From Ptiloglossa arizonensis (taxonomy: Eukaryota > Arthropoda > Insecta > Hymenoptera > Colletidae): a stretch of DNA of 64,000 nucleotides. The stretch's first letter is position 1; the number at the start of each line of letters is the position of its first letter. Below the pieces are notes generated by a model. That model made no database searches. It had not been told where the DNA came from and saw only the letters and a list, made by a program, of their open reading frames with translations. The stretch spans positions 186,001 to 250,000 of the forward strand of contig NW_027478439.1 in assembly GCF_051014685.1 (NCBI RefSeq), in the 5' to 3' direction. Below, piece by piece: positions 1-9,430 of this stretch. A program made the position numbers and the translations under genes.

Positions 1-114
1 TCTGCTGATCCAAACGCTTAACCAGAGTGGTCTAGGGGAAAAATACACATACCTTTGTAATCGGGCGAGTTTCTACTTCCAGATGCAAGAGGAATTTTTG
101 GGTTTGGTCAATCC

Positions 115-131
115 ATTCGCGAGATATGGGA
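115..131 (+). other. CENP-B-box-like motif (representative copy)
   Basis: At each monomer junction the sequence reads (G/A)TTCGCGAGATATGGGA. The functional CENP-B box core is NTTCGNNNNANNCGGGN. The satellite matches TTCG, the central A and GGG, and differs only at the first C of CGGG, which is T (8 of 9 fixed positions). The match recurs in most monomers, with variants such as TTCACGAG, TTCGCGGG, TTCGCAAG or TTCGTGAG. Whether any protein binds it is unknown. A chance match of this quality somewhere in a 177 bp unit is not negligible. Confidence 0.35.
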
Positions 132-207
132 GTTTGAAGCTAAGAAATGGTTGAGCAGACAACAAATTTTTCCCAATTCTGCTGATCCAAACGCTTAACC
201 AGAATGG

Positions 208-213
208 CCTAGG
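208..213. other. CCTAGG palindrome of the standard monomer (representative)
   Basis: Most monomers carry CCTAGG at unit bases 81-86, directly before the A-run. Other monomers have CCTACGG, CCCTGGG, CCCAGGG or CCTGGGG at this point, so it is one of the more variable sites of the unit. Confidence 0.8.
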
Positions 214-738
214 GGAAAAATACACATACCGTTGTAATCGGGCGACTTTCTACTTTCAGATGCAATAGGAACTTTTGTGTTTGGTCAATCCTTTCGCGGG
301 ATATGGGAGTTTGAAGCTAAGACATGGTTGAGAAGACCACAAATTTTTCACACTTCTGCTGCTACAAACGCTTATCCAGAATGTCCTAGGGAAAAAATAC
401 ACATACCGTTGTAATCGGGAGAGTTTCTACTTTCAGACGCAGCAGGTATTTTTGGGTTTGGTAAATCCGTTCACGAGATATGGGAGTTTGAAGCTAAGAA
501 ATGGTTGAGCCGACAAGAAATTTTTCCCAATTCTGCTGCTCCAAACGCTTAACCACAATTGCCTAGGGAAAAAATACACATACCCTTGTAATCGGGCGAG
601 TTTCTACTTTCAGATGCAAGAGGAATTTTTGGGTTTGGTCAATCCGTTCGCGAGATATGGGAGTTTGAAGGTAAGAAATGGGTGAGAAGGCAACAAATTT
701 TTCGCACTTCTGCTGCTCCAAACGCTTAACCAGAATTG

Positions 739-744
739 CCGCGG
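739..744. other. CCGCGG palindrome of a variant monomer class (representative)
   Basis: In a distinct class of about 25-30 monomers the same site is CCGCGG, usually followed by GAATAAATACAC instead of GAAAAAATACAC. It is often linked to TTGCAATCGGC and TTTCTACATTCAG. Examples are near 739, 1100, 20,524, 26,363, 28,311, 31,320, 34,150, 39,106, 41,228, 42,113, 46,363 and 49,906. Confidence 0.8.
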
Positions 745-835
745 GAATAAATACACATACCGTTGCAATCGGCAGACTTTCTACATTCAGACGCAACAGG
801 AATATTTGGGTTTGGTCAATACGTTCGCGAGATAT

Positions 836-1012
836 GGGAGTTTGAAACTAAGAAATGGTTGAGCAGACAACAAATTTTTCCCACTTCTGCTGCTACAAAC
901 GCTTAACCAGAATGGCCTAGGGAAAAAATACACATACCGTTGTAATCGGGCGAGTTTCTACTTTCAGATGCAATAGGAATTTTTGGCTTTGGTCAATCCG
1001 TTCGCGATATAT
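836..1012. repeat. Representative single monomer (177 bp)
   Basis: This unit serves as a reference for the array, read from GGGAG. Its landmarks by monomer base are: imperfect dyad arms TGGTTGAG (21-28) and CTTAACCA (67-74), an AAATTTTT tract (37-44), the palindrome CCTAGG (81-86), an A-run (88-93), the ACCGTTGTAATCGGG box (101-115), a pyrimidine-rich TTTCTACTTTC (120-130), an AATTTTT tract (143-149), GGTTTGGTCAA (151-161) and a CpG-rich TTCGCGA-type motif at the 3' end. The choice of base 1 is arbitrary. No promoter, terminator or RNA gene signature was seen inside the unit. Confidence 0.95.
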
Positions 1013-3490
1013 GGGAGTTTGAAGCTAAGAAATGGTTGGGAAGGCAACAAATTTTGCGCACTTCTACTGCTCCAAACGCTTAACCAGATAGGCCGCGGGA
1101 ATAAATACACATACCGTTGTAATCGGCCGAGTATCTACTTTCAGATGCAAGGGGAATTTTTCGGTTTGGTCAATCCGGTCGCGAGATATGGGAGTTTGAA
1201 GCTAAGAAATGGTTGAGAAGGCTACAAATTTTTCGCACTTCTGCTGCTCCAAACGCTTAACCAGAATGGCCTAGGGAAAAAATACACATACCGTTGTAAT
1301 CGTACGTGTTTCTACTTTCAGACGCAACAGGAATTTTTGGGTTTGGTCAATCCGTTCGCGAGATATGGGAGTTTGAAGCTAAGAAATGGTTGAGGAGACA
1401 ACAAATTTTGCGCACTTCTACTGCTCCAAACGCTTAACCAGAATGGCCGCGGGAAAAAATACACATACCGTTGAAATCGGGCGAGTTTCTACTTTCAGAT
1501 GCAATAGGAATTTTTGGCTTTGGTCAATCCGTTCGCGATATATGGGAGTTTGAAGCTAAGAAATGGTTGGGAAGGCAACAAATTTTGCGTATTTCTGCTG
1601 CTCCAAACGCTTAACCAGAATGGCCTAGGGAAAAAATACACATACCGTTGTAATCGGGAGAGTTTCTACTTTCAGACGCAACAGGAATTTTTGGGTTTGG
1701 TCAATCCGTTCGCGAGATATGGGAGTTTGAAGCTAAGAAATGGTTGAGCAGACAACAAATTTTTCGCACTTCTGCTGCTCCAAACGCTTAACAAGAATGG
1801 CCGCGGGAATAAATACACATACCGTTGTAATCGGTCGAGTATCTACTTTCAGATGCAAGGGGAATTTTTGGGTTTGGTCAATCCGTTCGCGAGATATGGG
1901 AGTTTGAAGCTAAGAAATGGTTGAGAAGGCAACAAATTTTTCGCACTTCTGCTGCTCCAAACGCTTAACCAGAATGGCCTAGGGAAAAAAAACACATACC
2001 GTTGTAATCGGGCGAGCTTCTACTTTCAGATGCAATAGTAATTTTTGGGTTTGGTCAATCCGTTCGCGAGATATGGGAGTTTGAATCTAAGAAATGGTTG
2101 AGAAGCAAACAAATTTTGCGCACTTCTGCTGCTCCAAACGCTTAACCAGAATGGCCTACGGAAAAAATACACATACCGTTGTAATTGGGCGACTTCCTAC
2201 TTTCCGGTGCAATAGGAAATTTTGTGTTTGGTCAATCCGTTCGCGAGATATGGGAGTTTGAAGCTAAGAAATGGTTGAGAAGGCTACAAATTTTTCGCAC
2301 TTCTGCTGCTCCAAACGCTTAACCAGAATGGCCTAGGGAAAAAATACACATACCGTTGTAATCGTACGTGTTTCTACTTTCAGACGCAACAGGAATTTTT
2401 GGGTTTGGTCAATCCGTTCGCGAGATATGGGAGTTTGAAGCTAAGAAATGGTTGAGGAGACAACAAATTTTGCGCACTTGTACTGCTCCAAACGCTTAAC
2501 CAGAATGGCCGCGGGAATAAATACACATGCCGTTGTAATCGTACGAGTTTCTACTTTCAGACGCAACAGGAATTTTTGGGTTTGGTCAATCCGTTCGCGA
2601 GATATGGGAGTTTGAAGCTAAGAAATGCTTGAGGAGACAACAAATTTTGCGCACTTCTACTGCTCCAAACGCTTAACCAGAATGGCCGCGGGAAAAAATA
2701 CACATACCGTTGAAATCGGGCGAGTTTCTACTTTCAGATGCAATAGGAATTTTTGGCTTTGGTCAATCCGTTCGCGATATATGGGAGTTTGAAGCTAAGA
2801 AATGGTTGGGAAGGCAACAAATTTTGCGCTCTTCTGCTGCTCCAAACGCTTAACCAGAATGGCCTAGGGAAAAAATACACATACCGTTGTAATCGGGCGA
2901 GTTTCTACTTTCAGATACAATAGGAATTTTTGGCTTTGTTCGATCCGTTCGCGATATATGGGAGATTGAAGCTAAGAAATGGTTGGGAAGGCAACAAATT
3001 TTGCGCATTTCTGCTGCTCCAAACGCTTAACCAGAATGGCCTAGGGACAAAATACAAATACCGTTGTAATCGGGCTAGTTTCTACTTTCAGACGCAGCAG
3101 GAATTTTTGGGCTTGGTCAATCCCTTCGCGAGATATGGTGGTTCGAAGCTAAGAAATGCTTGAGAAGGCAACAAATTTTTCGCAGTTCTGCTGCTCCGAA
3201 CGCTTAACCTGAAAGGCCTAGGGACAAAATACACATACCGTTGTAATCGTACGAGTTTCTACTTTCAGACGCAACAGGAATTTTTGGGTTTGGTCAATCC
3301 GTTCGCGAGATATGGGAGTTTGAAGCTAAGAAATGGTTGAGGAGACAACAAACTTTGCGCACTTCTACTGCTCCAAACGCTTAACCAGGATGGCCTAGGA
3401 AAAGAATACACACACCGTTGTAATCGGGTGAGTTTCTACTTTCAGAAGCAGCCGGAATTTTTGGGTTTGGTCAATCCATTCGCGAGATAT

Positions 3491-3641
3491 GGTGGTTTGA
3501 AGCTAGGAAATGGTTGAGGAGACAAAAAATTTTTCGCACTTCTGCTGCTCCAAAAAATACACATACCGTTGTAATCGGGCGAGTTTCTACTTTCAGACCC
3601 AATAGGAATTTTTGGGTTTGGTCAATCCGTTCGTGAGATAT
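3491..3641. repeat. Truncated 151-bp monomer, 26-bp internal deletion
   Basis: This monomer reads CTGCTCCAAAAAATACAC, so the segment from CGCTTAACC through CCTAGGG is missing. Spacing between adjacent monomer starts is 151 instead of 177 bp. The breakpoints fall in AAA on both sides, so slippage or microhomology-mediated loss between CCAAAC and GGGAAAAAA is likely. Confidence 0.93.
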
Positions 3642-4703
3642 GGGAGCTTGAAGCTAAGAAATGGTTGATAAGGCTACAAATTTTGCGCAATTCTGCTGCT
3701 CCAAACGCTTAACCAGAATGGCCTACGGAAAAAATACACATACCGTTGTAATCGGGCGACTTCCTACTTTTCGGTGCAATAGGAAATTTTGTGTTTGGTC
3801 AATCCTTTCGCGGGATATGGGAGTTTGAAGCTAAGAAATGTTTGAGAAGACAACAAATTTTGAGCAATTCTGCTGCTCCAAACGCTTAACCAGAATGGCC
3901 TACGGAAAAAATACACATACCGTTGAAATCGGGCGAGTTTCTACTTTCAGATGCAATAGGAATTTTTGGCTTTGGTCAATCCGTTCGCGATATATGGGAG
4001 TTTGAAGCTAAGAAATGGTTGGGAAGGCAACAAATTTTGCGCTCTTCTGCTGCTCCAAACGCTTAACCAGAATGGCCTAGGGAAAAAATACACATACCGT
4101 TGTAATCGGGCGAGTTTCTACTTTCAGATACAATAGGAATTTTTGGCTTTGTTCGATCCGTTCGCGATATATGGGAGATTGAAGCTAAGAAATGGTTGGG
4201 AAGGCAACAAATTTTGCGCATTTCTGCTGCTCCAAACGCTTAACCAGAATGGCCTAGGGACAAAATACAAATACCGTTGTAATCGGGCTAGTTTCTACTT
4301 TCAGACGCAGCAGGAATTTTTGGGCTTGGTCAATCCCTTCGCGAGATATGGTGGTTCGAAGCTAAGAAATGCTTGAGAAGGCAACAAATTTTTCGCAGTT
4401 CTGCTGCTCCGAACGCTTAACCTGAAAGGCCTAGGGACAAAATACACATACCGTTGTAATCGTACGAGTTTCTACTTTCAGACGCAACAGGAATTTTTGG
4501 GTTTGGTCAATCCGTTCGCGAGATATGGGAGTTTGAAGCTAAGAAATGGTTGAGGAGACAACAAACTTTGCGCACTTCTACTGCTCCAAACGCTTAACCA
4601 GGATGGCCTAGGAAAAGAATACACACACCGTTGTAATCGGGTGAGTTTCTACTTTCAGAAGCAGCCGGAATTTTTGGGTTTGGTCAATCCATTCGCGAGA
4701 TAT

Positions 4704-4854
4704 GGTGGTTTGAAGCTAGGAAATGGTTGAGGAGACAAAAAATTTTTCGCACTTCTGCTGCTCCAAAAAATACACATACCGTTGTAATCGGGCGAGTTTC
4801 TACTTTCAGACCCAATAGGAATTTTTGGGTTTGGTCAATCCGTTCGTGAGATAT
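4704..4854. repeat. Second copy of the truncated 151-bp monomer
   Basis: It has the same 26 bp deletion and the same flanking variants as the monomer at 3491, exactly 1213 bp downstream. It was copied as part of the block duplication and did not arise by an independent deletion. Confidence 0.93.
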
Positions 4855-5074
4855 GGGAGCTTGAAGCTAAGAAATGGTTGATAAGGCTACAAATTTTGCG
4901 CAATTCTGCTGCTCCAAACGCTTAACCAGAATGGCCTACGGAAAAAATACACATACCGTTGTAATCGGGCGACTTCCTACTTTTCGGTGCAATAGGAAAT
5001 TTTGTGTTTGGTCAATCCTTTCGCGGGATATGGGAGTTTGAAGCTAAGAAATGTTTGAGAAGACAACAAATTTT

Positions 5075-7130
5075 TCGCACTTCTGCTGCTCCAAACGTTT
5101 GACTAGAATGGCCTTGGGAAAAAATACACATACCGTTGTAATCGGGCGAGTTTCTACTTTCAGATGCAATAGGAATTTTTGGCTTTGGTCAATCCGTTCG
5201 CGATATATGGGAGTTTGAAGCTAAGAAATGGTTGGGAAGGCAACAAATTTTGCGCACTTCTACTGCTCCAAACGCTTAACCAGGATGGCCTAGGAAAAGA
5301 ATACACACACCGTTGTAATCGGTCGAGTATCTACTTTCAGATGCAAGGGGAATTTTTCGGTTTGGTCAATCCGGTCGCGAGATATGGGAGTTTGAAGCTA
5401 AGAAATGGTTGAGAAGGCTACAAATTTTTCGCACTTCTGCTGCTCCAAACGCTTAACCAGAATGGCCTAGGGAAAAAATACACATACCGTTGTAATCGTA
5501 CGTGTTTCTACTTTCAGACGCAACAGGAATTTTTGGGTTTGGTAAATCCGTTCGCGAGATATGGGAGTTTGAAGCTAAGAAATGGTTGGGAAGGCAACAA
5601 ATTTTGCGTATTTCTGCTGCTCCAAACGCTTAACCAGAATGGCCTAGGGAAAAAATACACATACCGTTGTAATCGGGCGAGTTGCTACTTTCAGATGCAA
5701 TAGGAATTTTTGGGTTTGGTCAATCCGTTCGCGAGATATGGGAGTTCGAAGCTAAGAAATGGTTGAGAAGACAAGTAATTTTTCGCACTTCTGCTGCTCC
5801 AAACGCATGACCAGAATGGCCTAGGGACAAAATACACATACCGTTGTAATCGGGAGAGGCTCTACTTTCAGACGCAAGAGGAATTTTTGGGGTTTGGTCA
5901 ATCCGTTCGCGAGATATGGGTGTTTGAAGCTAAGAAATGGTTGAGAAGACAACAAATTTTGCGCACTTCTGCTGCTCCAAACGCTTAACCAGAATGACCT
6001 AGGGAAAAAGTACACATACCGTTGTAATCGGGCGACTTCCTACTTTCAGGTGCAATAGGAATTTTTGCATTGTTCAATCCGTTCGCGATATATGGGAGAT
6101 TGAAGCTAAGAAATGGTTGGGAAGGCAACAAATTTTGCGCACTTCTGCTGCTCCAAACGCTTATCCAGAATGGCCTAGGGAAAAAATATACCTACCGTTG
6201 TAATCGGGCGAGTTTCTACTTTCAGATGCAATAGGAATTTTTGGCTTTGTTCGATCCGTTCGCGATATATGGGAGATTGAATCTAAGAAATGGTTGGGAA
6301 GGCAACAAATTTTGCGCATTTCTGCTGCCCAAACGCTTATCCAGAATGGCCTAGGGAAAAAATACACCTACCGTTGTAATCGGGCGAGTTTCTACTCCCA
6401 GATGCAATAGGAATTTTTGGCTTTGTTCAATCCGGTCGCGAGATATGGGAGTTTGAAGCTAAGAAATGGATGAGAAGGCAACAAATTTTTCGCAATTCTG
6501 CTGCTCCAAACGCTTAACCAGAATAGCCTAGAGGAAAAAAATACACCAGCCTTTGTAATCGGGCGAGTTTCTACTTTCAGACGCAGCAGAAATATTTGGG
6601 TTTGGTCAATCCGTTCGCGAGATATGGGAGTTTGAAGCTAAGAAATGGTTGGGAAGGCAACAAATTTTGCGCATTTCTGCTGCTCCAAACGCTTATCCAG
6701 AATGGCCTAGGGAAAAAATATACCTACCGTTGTAATCGGGCGAGTTTCTACTTTCAGATGCAATAGGAATTTTTGGCTTTGTTCGATCCGTTCGCGATAT
6801 ATGGGTGATTGAATCTAAGAAATGGTTGGGAAGGCAACAAATTTTGCGCACTTCTGCTGCTCCAAACGCTTAACCAGAATGGCCTAGGGACAAAATACAA
6901 ATACCGTTGTAATCGGGCTAGTTTCTACTTTCAGACGCAGCAGGAATTTTTGGCTTTGTTCAATCCGGTCGCGAGATATGGGAGTTTGAAGCTAAGAAAT
7001 GGATGAGAAGGCAACAAATTTTTCGCAATTCTGCTGCTCCAAACGCTTAACCAGAATAGCCTAGAGGAAAAAAATACACATACCTTTGTAATCGGGAGAG
7101 TTTCTACTTTCAGACGCAACAGGAACTTTT
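5075..7130. repeat. Satellite block: older relative of the 42-51 kb blocks
   Basis: This stretch carries many monomers with TTCGCGATATATGGG, GGTTGGGAAGGCAAC and ATATACCTACCG or CACCTACCG variants. The order is the same as in 42.5-44.4, 46.8-48.6 and 49.8-51.6 kb. It also shares the CTGCCCAAACG one-base loss near 6325 with 43,680, 47,930 and 50,943. Internally, the ATATACCTACC monomer occurs at about 6185 and again at 6720. It is clearly less similar to the 42-51 kb copies than they are to each other. Confidence 0.8.
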
Positions 7131-7423
7131 GGGTTTGGTCATTCCGTTCGCGAGATATGGGAGTTTGAAGCTAAGAAATGGTTGAGAAGACAACAAATTT
7201 TGCGCACTTCTGCTGCTCCAAACTCTTAACCACAATGGCCTAGGGAAAAAATACACATACCTTTGTAATCGGGAGAGTTTCTACTTTCAGACGCAACAGG
7301 AATTTTTGGGTTTGGTCAAGCCGTTCGCGAGATATGGAAGTTTGAAGCTAAGAAATGGTTGAGCAGACAACAAATTTTTCCCACTTCTGCTGATCCAAAC
7401 GCTTAACCACAATGGCCTAGGGG

Positions 7424-7434
7424 AAAAAAAAAAA
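7424..7434. repeat. Expanded A-run monomer class (first of 11)
   Basis: In this class the usual AAAAAATACACATACC is replaced by ten or eleven A's followed directly by TACC. The A-runs lie at 7424-7434, 8132-8141, 9017-9027, 11,497-11,507, 13,622-13,631, 16,810-16,819, 19,114-19,124, 28,850-28,859, 31,859-31,868, 34,691-34,700 and 37,877-37,886. All follow a CTGCTGATCC variant and precede TCGGAAGAG, so they are one lineage. Confidence 0.9.
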
Positions 7435-7635
7435 TACCTTTGTAATCGGAAGAGTTTCTACTTTCAGACGCAACAGGAATTTTTGGGTTTGGTCATGCCG
7501 TTCGCGAGATATGGGAGTTTGAAGCTAAGAAATGGTTGAGCAGACAACAAATTTTTCGCACTTCTGCTGCTCCAAACGCTTAACCACAATGGTCTAGGGA
7601 AAAAATACACATACCTTTGTAATCGGGAGAGTTTC

Positions 7636-9430
7636 TACTTTCAGACGCAACAGGAATTTTTGGGTTTGGTCAAGCCGTTCGCGAGATATGGGAGTTTGAA
7701 GCTAAGAAATGGTTGAGCAGACAACAAATTTTCCCACTTCTGCTGCTCCAAACGCTTAACCACAATGGCCTAGGGAAAAAAATGCACATACCTTTGTAAT
7801 CGGGAGAGTTTCCACTTTCAGACGCAACAGGAACTTTTGGGTTTGGTCATTCCGTTCGCGAGATATGGGAGTTTGAAGCTAAGAAATGGTTGAGAAGACA
7901 ACAAATTTTGCGCACTTCTGCTGCTCCAAACGCTTAACCACAATGGCCTAGGGAAAAAATACACATACCTTTGTAATCGGGAGAGTTTCTACTTTCAGAC
8001 GCAACAGGAATTTTTGGGTTTGGTCAAGCCGTTCGCGAGATATGGAAGTTTGAAGCTAAGAAATGGTTGAGCAGACAACAAATTTTTCCCACTTCTGCTG
8101 ATCCAAACGCTTAACCACAATGGCCTAGGGGAAAAAAAAAATACCTTTGTAATCGGAAGAGTTTCTACTTTCAGACGCAACAGGAATTTTTGGGTTTGGT
8201 CAAGCCGTTCGCGAGATATGGGAGTTTGAAGCTAAGAAATGGTTGAGCAGACAACAAATTTTTCCCACTTCTGCTGCTCCAAACGCTTAACCACAATGGC
8301 CTAGGGAAACAAATGCACATACCTTTGTAATCGGGAGAGTTTCTACTTTCAGACGCAACAGGAACTTTTGGGTTTGGACAATCCTTTCGCGAGATATGGG
8401 AGTTTGAAGTTAAGAAATGGTTGAGAAGGCAACAAATTTTGCGCACTTCTGCTGCTCCAAACGCTTAACCGGAATGACCTAGGGAAAAAATACACATGCC
8501 GTTGTAATCGGGCGAGTTCCTACTTTCAGACGCAACAGGAATTTTTGGGTTTGGTCAAGCCGTTCGCGAGATATGGGAGTTTGAAGCTAAGAAATGGTTG
8601 AGCAGACAACAAATTTTCCCACTTCTGCTGCTCCAAACGCTTAACCACAATGGCCTAGGGAAAAAAATGCACATACCTTTGTAATCGGGAGAGTTTCTAC
8701 TTTCAGACGCAACTGGAACTTTTGGGTTTGGTCATTCCCTTCGCGAGATATGGGAGTTTGAAGCTAAGAAATGGTTGAGAAGACAACAAATTTTGCGCAC
8801 TTCTGCTGCTCCAAACGCTTAACCACAATGGCCTAGGGAAAAAATACACATACCTTTGTAATCGGGAGAGTTTCTACTTTCAGACGCAACAGGAATTTTT
8901 GGGTTTGGTCAAGCCGTTCGCGAGATATGGAAGTTTGAAGCTAAGAAATGGTTGAGCAGACAACAAATTTTTCCCACTTCTGCTGATCCAAACGCTTAAC
9001 CACAATGGCCTAGTGGAAAAAAAAAAATACCTTTGTAATCGGAAGAGTTTCTACTTTCAGACGCAACAGGAATTTTTGGGTTTGGTCAAGCCGTTCGCGA
9101 GATATGGGAGTTTGAAGCTAAGAAATGGTTGAGCAGACAACAAATTTTTCCCACTTCTGCTGCTCCAAACGCTTAACCACAATGGCCTAGGGAAACAAAT
9201 GCACATACCTTTGTAATCGGGAGAGTTTCTACTTTCAGACGCAACAGGAACTTTTGGGTTTGGACAATCCTTTCGCGAGATATGGGAGTTTGAAGTTAAG
9301 AAATGGTTGAGAAGGCAACAAATTTTGCGCACTTCTGCTGCTCCAAACGCTTAACCGGAATGACCTAGGGAAAAAATACACATGCCGTTGTAATCGGGCG
9401 AGTTCCTACTTTCAGACGCAACAGGAATTT
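7636..9430. repeat. 885/886-bp tandem duplication (5 monomers)
   Basis: The segment 7636-8520 recurs at 8521-9430 with an offset of 885, becoming 886 after an A-run gains a base. Both copies carry an A-run monomer (8132-8141 and 9017-9027) and a monomer with GGGAAACAAATGCACAT and TTTGGACAATCC. Differences that I saw include TTTCCACTTTC versus TTTCTACTTTC, CAACAGG versus CAACTGG and ATTCCGTTC versus ATTCCCTTC. Copying ends where TTTGGTCAAGCC meets TTTGGTCTATCC. Confidence 0.85.

Larger units (their letters stand above)
1..2688. repeat. Satellite block 1: mixed monomers with 6- and 7-mer echoes
   Basis: This block holds about 15 monomers without a clean higher-order repeat. Shared variants show short-range copying. 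The pair with GAGAAGGCTACAAA followed by ATCGTACGTGTTTC at 1211 recurs at 2273 (offset 1062 = 6 x 177). The monomer with GAGGAGACAAC and TTGAAATCGG at 1392 recurs at 2631 (offset 1239 = 7 x 177). The first 560 bases have the same monomer-type order as 61.7-62.3 kb near the window's end, including a GAGCCGACA variant at about 508. Confidence 0.85.
2689..5074. repeat. 1213-bp tandem duplication (2689-3861 copied at 3902-5074)
   Basis: Base for base, 2689-3861 recurs 1213 bp downstream, including rare variants such as TTGAAATCGGG, GGTGGTTCGAAG, GCAGCCGGAATT and a monomer lacking 26 bp. The offset is seven monomers minus 26 bp (1239 - 26), which the short monomer explains exactly. Similarity starts just after GCCGCGGG versus GCCTACGG and ends at AATTTTGAGC versus AATTTTTCGC. 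This fits one unequal exchange after the 26 bp deletion had occurred. Confidence 0.92.

Noticed and set aside
983..1216. Recurrent 77-codon plus-strand frames that begin at a TTG in the T-rich tract
   Set aside because: They start at non-ATG codons, exist only because a GGTTGA stop is changed to GGTTGG or GGTGGA in one monomer, and stop in the next monomer. They are repeat shadows.
7424..7434. Poly-A tail of a retroposed element
   Set aside because: The A-run sits inside an otherwise normal monomer of about 177 bp, with the same flanks as other monomers and no insertion. It is slippage and substitution in the existing A-run.
8171..9332. Recurrent identical 91-codon frames on the minus strand (for example 8171-8446, 9057-9332, 11,537-11,812)
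   Set aside because: They are translations of about 1.5 satellite monomers. The frame re-reads the same sequence after 59 codons, there is no ribosome-binding or promoter context, and identity between copies follows from DNA block duplication.
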